The notes beneath the pieces were generated by a model. It did no database searches. It saw only the letters and a program-made list of their open reading frames with translations, and had not been told where the DNA came from. Below, one piece after another: positions 33,618 to 42,961 of a stretch of DNA of 64,000 nt; the stretch's first letter is position 1; each line of letters starts with the position of its first letter. This DNA comes from DATNPX01 sp036702975 (GTDB lineage: Bacteria > Cyanobacteriota > Vampirovibrionia > Obscuribacterales > Obscuribacteraceae). Both the position numbers and the translations under genes were made by a program. The stretch lies in the NCBI GenBank assembly GCA_036702975.1, contig DATNPX010000029.1:1-64000 (forward strand), written 5' to 3'.

Positions 33618-36600
33618 TCAAAAATCCTCAATAGTCTCTGAGTTCGGTCGGGTGGCGGGCAAACTGGGAGTGCCGACATTGGTATCAAGAGTCAAGCTTC
33701 CTCCACCCGCGTTTGCAGCAGCAGCCTTGTATTTTTCAAGCAACGCGTCGGCACGATCTTTCATGTTGTTCAAGTTGAGCACGAACGCTCTGCGTTGAAC
33801 TTCCTGACCGAGGAATTTTGAATCGACGCCTTGCGATTTCGTCAGGTCATCGGCGGCCTCTGCAAATACTTGTTCGGATTCCTTCCACAAACTCTCGCTC
33901 AGCGCAGCCTTTTTGATGGCGACTGATTCCTCGAAAAGGATAGCGGCGAACTCGAACCGATAGAGATTACACATCGTCGAGTCGGGGTGATTAACCTTTT
34001 CGAACTCAATTGCGTCCTTCAAAAAATCTTTTGCCACCGCCATCTGTTTATACTCAGCGCATGCATGCACCAGGTTTCGTGCTGATAATCCGTGCTTATT
34101 AGAAGACTGAGGAACGGGCACCCTGACGGCTTCAAGCAGGGCATCGCTCGCGTAGCGAAGCGCTCCCCGGGCGGCATAAGCCTTGCTGAGCTCTGCCAGA
34201 CTTAGCGAAATCGCTACTGCATCTGTTGCAGCAAAGTTCAATTCTGCTGCCTGTCTTTCGTGCTTTCGTGCCGCTGCTATCTTATTGTCGTTTGCTTCCG
34301 CACGAGCGAGCAAAAGCAACTGTTTAACTAGTTCTGGCTTGTTTGGAGTTTTGTTCTTTTCAAGTAAGCTGACTATGGAGAGATTGGTTCTGGTAGCGCT
34401 AGCGGTATCATTGAGTTTGCTTTCCAAATCAGCTTGTTTGCGCAAAAGAATCAATCGGTTCGTATCGTCTTGAATGTGTTGCTCGTCACAGAATTTGACC
34501 AGATGCCTGATTAACGCCAGGTGCACTTTTGGGTTCCTTTCGAAAGCAGCGTTGTTCAAAATTGTCGTAAGAGGCATCGCCCTGCCGAACTGAGCTTCAG
34601 AAATCAAGCTGCCAGCGGTTCGTCTGTACTGCATCCTCAGGAGCCCTTGCATGGCATTGGTCGTGAACTCGAGGTCAGGCTCGGTTTTGGCCAGAATGGC
34701 AGAAAACTGATTAGATAAATCCCAGTAGTCGCTCATTGAATATGCAGGATATTTCTCGGATAAAACCTCGTGCAAGCTGTCCAGAAAATTTTCTTTAGCT
34801 CGCTGGATATCTGGCTTCGGCTGCGCCAGGAGATTTGTAACCAACGTGGTTCTGGCTTGAACTCGCTCTGTTGAATACGGAGCGGCTTTAGCGATTCGGC
34901 TTTCCGCCACAGCGATATTGCGCTGGATGTTGGACTGCGTTCGAGACTCGAGATTTTTCTTGATCAAGGCATCTATCTGTATTGCTTCCTGGGTTCGACC
35001 GAGGGCGCGCAACGCTCTCAATCGTGACTGCTGCAGGGTGTTCGATCGTGCTCGTTGCACCAGTGTGCTGTCTTCAGCATCCAGCGATTCCATCATGTCG
35101 CACAGAACGAGCGCCTCTTGAGCTTTCGAATTTTCAGTCAGATAGTCGACGAGCTGCTGAGAGGCAGATTGTTGCTGGATGTTGTGTGTACGAACGGCGA
35201 GTTTAAATGTCTCTTTCATCAGTCGCTCTGTTGACGACGATGGTGTGGAGCGACGGTCTCGCGCGCTCAGTTGTGTATTCGTTCGAGCAAGTTCTTGTAG
35301 AGTGCGGGTGAGAAGATCGTTGCGAATTTTGCTGCGCGAATTTCCATCTGCAGCCAGGCGGGAATATTCGCCATATGTCTTGTCTGTCGTTGACAGCGTC
35401 GACGTGCTGATCAACCTGAGAATTCGCTCGACCAGGTCATCAGCTTGATTGGCTTTATTCTGTCGTAGAACCATTTGCAATTGTTTGCAGGCGGCATTTA
35501 TGGCAAATAGGTTTGTTGGATCTGGGTGTTTGCTTTCCCAAACGGCTCGTTGATTTTCAACTTCTTGCACAGCGGCTGTATCGTCTTGCGATGACAGGAA
35601 ATTGATCGCAGTGTCAAAAGCCATTTCGATTTCCGCAGGCTGTGCATCATTGTTTTCAAGCATTATCGACAGGCTTTTTTGAAATGAAATCTTTGCCTTG
35701 TCGACGTTGTTGATTTCCTGGTAAATTTTGCCGCGCGATTGATAGTAGAGAGCCAGACGGGCCAAGTTTTTGGATGACGATTCTTCTAGAAATTGCTGCG
35801 CTGTTGATAAAATCGCGTTTACGCTGGCGGCATTTTTCGCCTGCAGTTCTGGTGCACCAAACGGCATGCGAGAGTGCACGCGCTCACTGAAGTTTACGAG
35901 AGACATCGAAATGTTGAAGCGTTCGCTGTCTTTCAAGTTCGTGCTCAATTTCCTCAATTTATCCAGGATCGTTCTGACCGCTTCGGTATCACCAGATTTG
36001 TATGGCTCGGGAAGCGCTAGAATGAGAGCCTGTGCGGCCGCTAAGTAACGGTTTTGTTTGCAATACTCCGCAGACTTATCGAGCTGAGCTGATGATTCAG
36101 GAACCTGGTTGAGTCCGTATTGCAGGTTGTCGAAGCTCAATTCGGCCGGCGCTGAATCCAGAAGTTTCTTTATCTCGGCATCAAAGTCTCTGTCAGCCTT
36201 TGAGTAGTTTTCGGTAGAACTGGTTACGGGAACAGCTGATTTGAGGCTGCCACCAGATGTGGTTCTGAAAGCGCCAATCCGGGCGGCAACGCGATCTGGC
36301 AAAACGAGGCCACCGGTGGCGTCTTCGGCGGGTCCGCTGATTTGCATTAAGGTTCCAAAGCTGCGGTACTGGAACGATTCGTTCTTAAATACATACAGGT
36401 TTTTCGGGTCGGGCACCGGATTGGCAAAGCACAACTGAATCTGCATTGTGTCGGAGCTTGAGCTGGCAAAACGCATTGGCTGCAGCTTCACTTCACTGAG
36501 CGCTTTCATCATCGCGGTATCAAGATCAGCACTGCCTGAGCTTTTAACTACCTTGCAGGAAGTTATTTTCCCGAGCGCCGTCAGGTTTAGTTGGATAACT

Positions 36601-36812
36601 GTTCTTGCGTACGCGGGCGAGTTTTTTACGGCATCGAAAATTCGACCGACAACGTCAGAGCGGTAAGCTGCCATGTCTGAGGCAGCCAGGTCGTAGGCGA
36701 CAGCACTGGTTTGTGGCAACATGGCGACGCTAATTGCCAGGAGAAGACCGCTCCAATGCGACTTGCGCTTGCGCAGCTCTCTGTGCTTGGTGTGCTCACG
36801 ACTTTCAAGCAT
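33618..36812 (-). CDS. Large exported TPR-repeat protein with N-terminal TonB-C-like domain
   Basis: The ATG at 36812 follows AGGGG with good spacing; a GTG one codon upstream is also possible. The 1064-residue protein has a basic N-terminus and a signal sequence (SGLLLAISVAMLPQTSAVA). Residues about 45-130 look like a TonB C-terminal fold (ARTVIQLNLTALGKITSCKV then LDTAMMKALSEVKLQPM). After a short linker, most of the protein is alpha-helical with TPR-type pairs such as ARLALYYQSRGKIYQEINNV and LAELSKAYAARGALRYASDA. It ends in a disordered Gly/Asn/Pro tail. TonB-C followed by TPR, without a TonB membrane anchor of the usual kind, suggests an envelope scaffold. No partner is visible. Confidence 0.75.
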   Translation of the reverse strand: MLESREHTKHRELRKRKSHWSGLLLAISVAMLPQTSAVAYDLAASDMAAYRSDVVGRIFDAVKNSPAYARTVIQLNLTALGKITSCKVVKSSGSADLDTAMMKALSEVKLQPMRFASSSSDTMQIQLCFANPVPDPKNLYVFKNESFQYRSFGTLMQISGPAEDATGGLVLPDRVAARIGAFRTTSGGSLKSAVPVTSSTENYSKADRDFDAEIKKLLDSAPAELSFDNLQYGLNQVPESSAQLDKSAEYCKQNRYLAAAQALILALPEPYKSGDTEAVRTILDKLRKLSTNLKDSERFNISMSLVNFSERVHSRMPFGAPELQAKNAASVNAILSTAQQFLEESSSKNLARLALYYQSRGKIYQEINNVDKAKISFQKSLSIMLENNDAQPAEIEMAFDTAINFLSSQDDTAAVQEVENQRAVWESKHPDPTNLFAINAACKQLQMVLRQNKANQADDLVERILRLISTSTLSTTDKTYGEYSRLAADGNSRSKIRNDLLTRTLQELARTNTQLSARDRRSTPSSSTERLMKETFKLAVRTHNIQQQSASQQLVDYLTENSKAQEALVLCDMMESLDAEDSTLVQRARSNTLQQSRLRALRALGRTQEAIQIDALIKKNLESRTQSNIQRNIAVAESRIAKAAPYSTERVQARTTLVTNLLAQPKPDIQRAKENFLDSLHEVLSEKYPAYSMSDYWDLSNQFSAILAKTEPDLEFTTNAMQGLLRMQYRRTAGSLISEAQFGRAMPLTTILNNAAFERNPKVHLALIRHLVKFCDEQHIQDDTNRLILLRKQADLESKLNDTASATRTNLSIVSLLEKNKTPNKPELVKQLLLLARAEANDNKIAAARKHERQAAELNFAATDAVAISLSLAELSKAYAARGALRYASDALLEAVRVPVPQSSNKHGLSARNLVHACAEYKQMAVAKDFLKDAIEFEKVNHPDSTMCNLYRFEFAAILFEESVAIKKAALSESLWKESEQVFAEAADDLTKSQGVDSKFLGQEVQRRAFVLNLNNMKDRADALLEKYKAAAANAGGGSLTLDTNVGTPSLPATRPNSETIEDF

Positions 36813-36892
36813 CACTGACCCCTTTTAGACGCCATTTAAGCATCTGTCGGTGGATTTTGCTTGAACGCCGCGCCTGGTTGGCAAAACAGGCT

Positions 36893-37768
36893 TCAGGGTC
36901 CGCAGGTGATTGCCGGAACGTCGAGCACTGTTCGCACTTTCCACAGGTCGGAAAAGCATCTCTTCGTCAATGTCGAGCGCAAATAGCCGACTCCCTCACT
37001 ACCACCTGTGCCTCGCTTGAAGCCGATCACTCGTTCGACGACAATGGCATGATTTCCGCGCCATAGTGCGATTTGCTCGTCTATGTCGATCAGCACCTCC
37101 GCTAAATCAGTCAGGTCGGCGTACTCCTCCGACAGGTCGTAGAGCTTGCGCAATGAGTTGATTCTCGTGTTTTCTCTGTCGAGCGACTTAGGGTCTGATT
37201 CATCGACTTCATATGGACCTGGCAAGTCAAATCCTTGCTTGCGCAATACATCGTAGAATGCGTCTTGAAGGGTGCGTCCCTCGTAACGCTTCATAAGCTC
37301 CGGATAGGCAATTTCATCATCTTTGAAGTGATCGAGAAGCTTTATATCTTTCAGACCACAAGCCATTTCGATTTCGCGAAACTGAGTCGATTGAAATCCG
37401 CTGGCCGGGTTCAGATTATTTCGGAACCCCAAAAAGTCTTGTGGAGACATTGTTTCGAGAATGTGGATCTGATTGACAAGCACTTTCATGATCGCTACCG
37501 TGCGTCGTAAAAAGTGAGTGGCTCGTCTGACGCGATGATCAGCCAAAAGCTTCATTGCTTCATCGATCTCATGCAGGATCAGTTTGAACCAGAGCTCGTA
37601 AGTCTGGTGGATAACTATGAAAAGAGGTTCGTCATGGTGAGCTGGATTCGATTGACAGATCTGCAGCTTTTTCAAGTCTGGAACTTTCAGATAGCTGTTG
37701 TAGCTCAGGGAAGTATGCCCGTACTGAACGCCTTTCTTATTTTCATTGTTGGACATTGGGCAAGTCAT
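36893..37768 (-). CDS. kynA: Tryptophan 2,3-dioxygenase
   Basis: The 291-residue heme enzyme cleaves the indole ring of tryptophan to N-formylkynurenine. Hallmarks are HDEPLFIVIHQTYELWFKLIL with the distal histidine, ETMSPQDFLGFRNNLNPASGFQS, and the substrate loop GFKRGTGGSEGVGYLRSTL. IALWRGNHAIVVERVIG carries the likely proximal heme histidine. AGGGG stands 5 bases before the ATG. No kynureninase or formamidase gene is nearby, so downstream use of kynurenine is not visible here. The next gene on the same strand lies about 80 bases downstream. Confidence 0.95.
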   Translation of the reverse strand: MTCPMSNNENKKGVQYGHTSLSYNSYLKVPDLKKLQICQSNPAHHDEPLFIVIHQTYELWFKLILHEIDEAMKLLADHRVRRATHFLRRTVAIMKVLVNQIHILETMSPQDFLGFRNNLNPASGFQSTQFREIEMACGLKDIKLLDHFKDDEIAYPELMKRYEGRTLQDAFYDVLRKQGFDLPGPYEVDESDPKSLDRENTRINSLRKLYDLSEEYADLTDLAEVLIDIDEQIALWRGNHAIVVERVIGFKRGTGGSEGVGYLRSTLTKRCFSDLWKVRTVLDVPAITCGP

Positions 37769-37788
37769 AATAACCCCTATTTAATGGC

Positions 37789-39258
37789 TTAGTTTGGTGC
37801 TGGCTGTGCCTTAACATCAGGCTTGGGAGTGGATTCCTTTGTTTCGATTGAATCTGGACTGTTGCTTTCCGAAGGTTTCATCAAATTAGATTCGCTCTGG
37901 TCGGAACCTTTGGATTCGTCTTGCTTTGTTTCTGAAGTTTCGTCCGGTTTCGTCTCCGTGGGCTCGTCCGGCTTGGATTCACCTTTTCCGGACTCTTCTT
38001 TCCTGGATCCTTTTTTCTTTAATTCGTCTTTTTTGGAAGCGTCCTTCTTAGATTCTTCCTTTTTAGATTTTTCCTTTTTTGAGCTTTCCTTTTTTGACTC
38101 AGATTTTTTGTCTTTCTTTGGTTCTTCTTCGCTCTTTTTGCCCTTCTCGCCTTTGTCGCCCTTGGCTGCCTCGGCCTGTTCTTTCTTCTGCTGTTCTTCT
38201 TTGGCCTTCTTCAATCTCTTTTCGTCGATCGGTTGAGCGGATTGCCCTGGCACTAGTGGGAGCAAAGCCATGTTGTCGATTCTGCCACCCACAGCCAGAT
38301 CTGCAAAAGCAGTGGGTTTCTGCTCGTTGTATTTAAAGGCTATCGTTGAACCGTCCAGCTGTACTTTTGCTTTCTTGATCAAGGCAGGGTAGCTGATCTG
38401 ATAAGTTTCCATCTGGATGGTTTGCGGAGTGATGCGAAAGATTTTGTAGCTACAAGGGTAAACGTCCAGGCTGGAGCAAGACACGTACCAGGTCGACGAT
38501 TCTTGCTGCAACTTGTTGACGTGTAAGTGACCGTTTACAGCTAAACGCACGTCTTTCGAGCCGCCCAGAATTTCGCGCACCGAAGCACCATTAGTGGTGA
38601 CGTAGTCATCCCAGGGCGGACCAGCATCAAATGGTGGTGGAGCGAGAAGCGGATGGTGACTGAAGACAATCGTGAATTTGCCGGCGTTCTTCTGCAAATC
38701 GTTTTTGAGCCAATCCAATTGTTCGTTAGAGACTTCACCGGCGGTGCTCTCGGGACGGCTTGTGTCGAGTCCGATGATGTGCACACCTGGAAGCGGAGAC
38801 TGTGACCAGTAGGAGGCATCCGTTTGAATTCCCTTCTGCTTCCAATCAGAGCCGTAAACTTTCATTTTGTCGACGGGAGGAGTTCCTGACACATCTTTTT
38901 CACCCAGAACAAAAGTCCATGGGCATGACAAAACTTGAGCGCAATCTACAAACAATTGCCAGTTGGCTTCATCCACGCCTGGTGTTTCGACTTGATCGCC
39001 GCCAAAAATGACGAAATCCAATTTCTCCCCGTTCAATTGCTTGATGCAATCTTGCAGGAATAGTTGACTCTCTTGCAAAAGCAGATACGAATCCGGCTTT
39101 CCATGAACGACGTGAGTGTCGGTGACGTAACCAAACGAAAACGGCGCAAAACTGTTTGCTGCCCTGGTCTCAGTCGGTATTCCGAAGCATGTGACTGCTG
39201 CAAGAGTAAATAGGAACGATCTTCGACTGACAAGATGATCAGAAAAATTGTCTGCCAC
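37789..39258 (-). CDS. Tat-exported calcineurin-like metallophosphoesterase with long Lys/Glu/Ser-rich tail
   Basis: GTG at 39258 is chosen because GGAAG lies 5 bases upstream; a TTG four codons earlier is alternative. The 489-residue protein has a Tat motif SRRSFLFTL and a signal cut near TRAA. The metallophosphoesterase core spans about 40-280. It has VTDTHVVHGKP, FVIFGGDQVETP, LGEKDVSG (where the family usually has GNHD), VFSHHPLL and VNGHLHVN. The third motif is thus altered at the catalytic Asn-His, though metal ligands in the other blocks remain. From about residue 345 the tail is a low-complexity run of Lys, Glu, Ser and Asp. It may bind cell-surface polymers. The stop lies 20 bases before the next gene. 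Confidence 0.8.
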   Translation of the reverse strand: MADNFSDHLVSRRSFLFTLAAVTCFGIPTETRAANSFAPFSFGYVTDTHVVHGKPDSYLLLQESQLFLQDCIKQLNGEKLDFVIFGGDQVETPGVDEANWQLFVDCAQVLSCPWTFVLGEKDVSGTPPVDKMKVYGSDWKQKGIQTDASYWSQSPLPGVHIIGLDTSRPESTAGEVSNEQLDWLKNDLQKNAGKFTIVFSHHPLLAPPPFDAGPPWDDYVTTNGASVREILGGSKDVRLAVNGHLHVNKLQQESSTWYVSCSSLDVYPCSYKIFRITPQTIQMETYQISYPALIKKAKVQLDGSTIAFKYNEQKPTAFADLAVGGRIDNMALLPLVPGQSAQPIDEKRLKKAKEEQQKKEQAEAAKGDKGEKGKKSEEEPKKDKKSESKKESSKKEKSKKEESKKDASKKDELKKKGSRKEESGKGESKPDEPTETKPDETSETKQDESKGSDQSESNLMKPSESNSPDSIETKESTPKPDVKAQPAPN

Positions 39259-39271
39259 TTTCGCTTCCAAT

Positions 39272-39931
39272 CTATTTGTTGTGAATGAATGCCATTACTT
39301 CTGCTCTGGCGTTTTTATCTTCTTGCAAGACGCCCCGCGCGGCGCTCGTGACCGTCCGCGTGCCAGCTTTGCGTACACCGCGAATGCTCATGCAAAAATG
39401 CTCCGCTTCCAGAACGACCATCACGCCCAGAGGGTCAAGCCTGCGCATGATTGCGTCGGCAATCTGCCCGGTCATTCGCTCTTGCACTTGCAACTTGCGA
39501 GAGGCTAGTTCTACAACCCTGGCGAGTTTCGATAGTCCGGTGATTTTGCCCTGATTAGGAATGTACGCAACGTGTGCGACACCTATAAAAGGAACAAGGT
39601 GGTGTTCGCAGATGCTTGAAAACGCAATGTCTTTGACCAGCACGAGATCATCGTTTTCTTCATTGAAAGTACATGTGATTTCTGCGCCGGCATCAACGCC
39701 AGTGCCGTAAAGCAGTTCCCGATACATGCGCGCTACCCGAGCCGGAGTTTCGAGAAGCTCCGGACGAGTAGGGTCTTCGCCGACCCCTTCGAGAATCAGG
39801 CGTACGCCTTCGGCGACCTTTTCCAGATCCATCTTCAACGCTGCATGCGTAGATTCGCCAACAGCACTAGCACGCGTGGCGCTCGAGACTTTTGGCTTAA
39901 GCGGATTTGTTTTGGGCAAAATGGTCTCCAT
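39272..39931 (-). CDS. folE: GTP cyclohydrolase I
   Basis: The 219-residue protein makes 7,8-dihydroneopterin triphosphate from GTP. The ATG at 39931 (start METILPKTN) has AAGGG 8 bases upstream and removes an unlikely 17-residue leader. Family marks are DPTRPELLETPARVARMY, the zinc and active-site stretch FSSICEHHLVPFIGVAHVAY, GLSKLARVVELASRKLQVQE and the second zinc cysteine in EAEHFCMSIRGVRK. It feeds folate and pterin synthesis. Its 3' end nearly touches the metallophosphoesterase start. It is divergent from fabZ across about 250 bases. Confidence 0.95.
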   Translation of the reverse strand: METILPKTNPLKPKVSSATRASAVGESTHAALKMDLEKVAEGVRLILEGVGEDPTRPELLETPARVARMYRELLYGTGVDAGAEITCTFNEENDDLVLVKDIAFSSICEHHLVPFIGVAHVAYIPNQGKITGLSKLARVVELASRKLQVQERMTGQIADAIMRRLDPLGVMVVLEAEHFCMSIRGVRKAGTRTVTSAARGVLQEDKNARAEVMAFIHNK

Positions 39932-40181
39932 ATGATCAACCCTTGAGTACGAACTGTGTGGAGACCACACAGATGATGCCAATCTTAACCGCTGGCAAAA
40001 GCGGTGAGATTATCCATATTTTAAACAGGTCCGGGCGCACTATTCTATTAAGTTCGCGAAATAGGAAGAATCTTGTCACAGGCTCTGAATATCTCGCCAT
40101 GTATACTATGCTTCGCCTGAAACGGCGCCCAGAGCTGATTAAGCGGCTCTCGGAAAAGACACTTGCAAACAGGAGCGATCG

Positions 40182-40658
40182 ATGAGCACTGCTACGACGA
40201 CGGACATTACCTTGGACATCACGCAGATCAAGGCTATTCTGCCTCATCGGTATCCCTTTCTGCTGGTCGATCGGGTAACACAGGTCATTCCTGGCCAGAA
40301 GGCTGTCGGATTCAAAAACCTGACCGCCAACGAAGATTTTTTCAACGGACACTTCCCGTTCAAGCCCATCATGCCAGGCGTTTTGATGATTGAGGCGCTT
40401 GCCCAGTTGGGTTGCATTTGCGTTTTGATGGAAGAAGAGTTCAAAGGTCACCTTGCAGTATTCACTGGTATTGACGGTGTTAAGTTCCGCACCATGGTCG
40501 TGCCGGGCGATCGCCTCGATATGGAAGTTGAGTTGACCAAGCGTCGTGGACCACTCGGTAAAGCCAAAGTGCTTGCTAAAGTCGGCGACAAAATTGCAGT
40601 TGAAGGTGAAATTACTTTCGCCATAACCAAGCCAGAGGAATCGACAGCACAAGTATGA
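40182..40658 (+). CDS. fabZ: 3-hydroxyacyl-ACP dehydratase
   Basis: The 158-residue hot-dog fold enzyme dehydrates beta-hydroxyacyl-ACP in fatty acid synthesis. It has LPHRYPFLLVDRV near the N-terminus. The catalytic histidine is in NGHFPFKPIMPGVLMIEALAQ, and the glutamate is in the same segment. AGGAG lies 6 bases before the ATG. The stop overlaps the lpxA start in ATGA, the usual fabZ-lpxA pairing that balances phospholipid and lipid A synthesis. lpxC, often placed just upstream, is not here. Confidence 0.96.
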   Translation: MSTATTTDITLDITQIKAILPHRYPFLLVDRVTQVIPGQKAVGFKNLTANEDFFNGHFPFKPIMPGVLMIEALAQLGCICVLMEEEFKGHLAVFTGIDGVKFRTMVVPGDRLDMEVELTKRRGPLGKAKVLAKVGDKIAVEGEITFAITKPEESTAQV

Positions 40659-41467
40659 ATTTGACAATTCACAAAACAGCCGTAATCGCCGATGGTGCTC
40701 AGATCGATGAGTCCGTTCAAATTGGTCCTTATGCAGTCATCGGACCCAACGTAAAAATCGGGAAAGGCACGAAGATCGGGCCGCACGCCATTATTGACGG
40801 GCACACCATTATCGGTGAGGACTGCAATATTTTTGCCGGCGTTTCGATCGGTCTGGAGCCGCAAGACCTCGGGTACAAAGGCGAGCCCACCGGTGTTCAA
40901 ATCGGAAACCGAACCACGTTTCGCGAATATTGCACCGTACATAGAGGCACTCACGAGGGTGTGACAGTCGTTGGCGACGACTGTTTTTTCATGAACTACG
41001 CTCACATCGCGCATGATTGCAAAGTCGGTAATGGCGTCATTTTTGCGAACAATTCGACGATTGGCGGACATGTGCAGGTGGGCGACAATGTGGTTCTGGC
41101 CGGATATTGCGTCATTCATCAACACTGCCGACTCGGTCGCATGCTGCTTATGAGTGGCCTGTCTGCCACCCGGCAAGATATGCCACCATTTGCGATGTGC
41201 GATGGACGTCCGGTCACGGTTCGCGGCGTCAATAACGTCGGCTTGAAACGCAATAAAATCGCGCCTGCCAACCGCAAAGCGATTAAGGAAGCTTATCGAT
41301 TGATCTATCGCAGCGAATTGAATTTGAGCGCTGCCCTGGAGCAAATTGAGAAGGAAATCGAGCCGTTCCCTGAAATAGCAGAGATTGTCGATTTTTACAG
41401 AACCTCCAAGCGCGGTGTAATTTCAAGAAGGAGCGATGAAGACGACGAAGAGGGCGGCTTCGAGTAA
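40655..41467 (+). CDS. lpxA: UDP-N-acetylglucosamine O-acyltransferase
   Basis: The 270-residue protein is the first enzyme of lipid A synthesis. The N-terminal two thirds is a left-handed beta helix of hexapeptide repeats (IGPYAVIGPNVKIGKGTKIG). The catalytic histidine is in NYAHIAHDCKVGN near residue 122. The C-terminal helical part has NVGLKRNKIAPANRKAIKEAYRL, typical of LpxA. The presence of this gene is direct evidence for an outer membrane with lipid A. A short acidic tail (DEDDEEGG) is unusual. It overlaps fabZ by 4 bases. Confidence 0.96.
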   Translation: MNLTIHKTAVIADGAQIDESVQIGPYAVIGPNVKIGKGTKIGPHAIIDGHTIIGEDCNIFAGVSIGLEPQDLGYKGEPTGVQIGNRTTFREYCTVHRGTHEGVTVVGDDCFFMNYAHIAHDCKVGNGVIFANNSTIGGHVQVGDNVVLAGYCVIHQHCRLGRMLLMSGLSATRQDMPPFAMCDGRPVTVRGVNNVGLKRNKIAPANRKAIKEAYRLIYRSELNLSAALEQIEKEIEPFPEIAEIVDFYRTSKRGVISRRSDEDDEEGGFE

Positions 41468-41485
41468 TGCTTTGCCCACCCGCTG

Positions 41486-42871
41486 GTGGTAGAGTATTCT
41501 CATCGCGCTAGTTTGGTATCCACTGTGTCTTCTCAAACCACAGATCCTCCGACCACAACTTCAAAAACAAGCGGCTACGGAAGTCTTTTCCGTAATCGAC
41601 AATTCATGCAGCTCTGGATTGCTCAGGTCTTTTCTCAGTTTGCAGACCGTGCTGTTTTTGTTTTGTTCGTGGCCGTTTTGACGGCCAAGCAAATTACACA
41701 CGTGGCTGGTCACGAGGTAGGCGCTGCGCAGATGACCAGTATCCTCTACGTTGCCTTTACGATTCCAGCTGTGGTGTTAAGTCCGGTGGCAGGTGTATAT
41801 GTAGATCGCTGGTCGAATCGCTCCGTTCTTGTTTTTTCTAATCTGGCGCGTGCGGCTTGCGTGGCTCTGGTTGCGGTTCCCTGGATAACCAACTCGCCAA
41901 TGGCGACTTTTGCACTGGCGTTTTTCCTTTCGATCGGCTCGCAATTTTTTGGACCGGCAGAAACTTCGTCCATACCACGTATCGTCAAAAGCGAGGAATT
42001 GTACGCTGCCAATTCGTTATTCTTCACGACAATGATGATTGCCCTGGGTTTTGGTTTTGCCATCGGCGAACCAATCATTGAGCAGTCTGGTCGACAGGGT
42101 GCTCCATGGGTAGTGGCAGCGGGATTTTTGATAGCGGCAATTTTGGTCTGCTCTATTAAGGACAACAAGCGCTCTACCGCGTCCAGAGAAGCCTGGTGGG
42201 AGGAGCTGCGTTTCGGAATTGCCTACATCGTTAATAACCCACTCGTATTTCGAGCCATCATTAAGATCACTCTATTGTTCAGCACGATTATTACGCTGAA
42301 CATTATCGCTGTTGGATTGGCCGAACAAGTTATGCACATTCAGGCTTTCCAATTCGGCTACATCATAGCTGCCGCCGGTTTGGGCATGGGTATCGGTAAC
42401 TTTCTGGTCAGTCATTATGGAAGGCATGTCAACCCTCCTCTGCTGGCGTACGGCGGGTTCACCGGCCTTGGTTTTTTCATGTGCGGGCTTGCCAGTCTCG
42501 GTTACATGCAACTTTTCCTGTTTCCGCAGCTCGGTTGGCATGACGTGTATTTCCGCGGCGGTCTAATGACAATTCCGTTACTTTTTTCCGTCTTGATTGG
42601 AATTTCATGCGCTTGCGTTGCCGTGCCCACTCAGGCGGCTTTGCAGGCTGCTGTGCCCGAAGAGTTGCGCGGCAAGGTCTTTGCCGCCCAGAACACTGCT
42701 ATGTCGGCTGCTTCGACCATACCTGTCATTCTCACTGGAGTCTTTGCAGACAACCTGCCTGGCGGCGTTTCAACCACTTTGCTGATTTTGGGTATTCCCA
42801 CCTTCATTGCCGGTTTGCACCACTTTACTCAGACAAAACGAGAAGAAGCGAACCTGCTTAAAACCGGCTGA
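41486..42871 (+). CDS. MFS transporter (MFS_3-like)
   Basis: The protein of up to 461 residues has about eleven to twelve helices with the MFS phrases LWIAQVFSQFADRAVFVLFV and VYVDRWSNRSVLVFSNLARA. The branch resembles lysophospholipid or drug exporters of the MFS_3 type. VPEELRGKVFAAQNTAMSAAS is a common family phrase. The GTG at 41486 is 18 bases after lpxA. The first 30 residues are polar, and a later GTG near 41525 could be the true start. Sitting behind fabZ-lpxA, it might handle lipids, but that is inference. Confidence 0.85.
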   Translation: MVEYSHRASLVSTVSSQTTDPPTTTSKTSGYGSLFRNRQFMQLWIAQVFSQFADRAVFVLFVAVLTAKQITHVAGHEVGAAQMTSILYVAFTIPAVVLSPVAGVYVDRWSNRSVLVFSNLARAACVALVAVPWITNSPMATFALAFFLSIGSQFFGPAETSSIPRIVKSEELYAANSLFFTTMMIALGFGFAIGEPIIEQSGRQGAPWVVAAGFLIAAILVCSIKDNKRSTASREAWWEELRFGIAYIVNNPLVFRAIIKITLLFSTIITLNIIAVGLAEQVMHIQAFQFGYIIAAAGLGMGIGNFLVSHYGRHVNPPLLAYGGFTGLGFFMCGLASLGYMQLFLFPQLGWHDVYFRGGLMTIPLLFSVLIGISCACVAVPTQAALQAAVPEELRGKVFAAQNTAMSAASTIPVILTGVFADNLPGGVSTTLLILGIPTFIAGLHHFTQTKREEANLLKTG

Positions 42872-42961
42872 TCGCTGACAGCTGTTGGCTTACCGTGATT
42901 TGATAGGCTGCCTGCGTGGTAAGTAGATATATGTCGTCGTTTGTGCAAAAATTATCGGGCA

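Noticed and set aside
39936..40667. 243-codon minus-strand frame opposite fabZ
   Set aside because: fabZ on the plus strand is unambiguous with a good ribosome site; the antisense frame is a by-product of its codon use.
40448..41344. 298-codon minus-strand frame opposite lpxA
   Set aside because: It is antisense to a certain gene, with unlikely composition and no family likeness.
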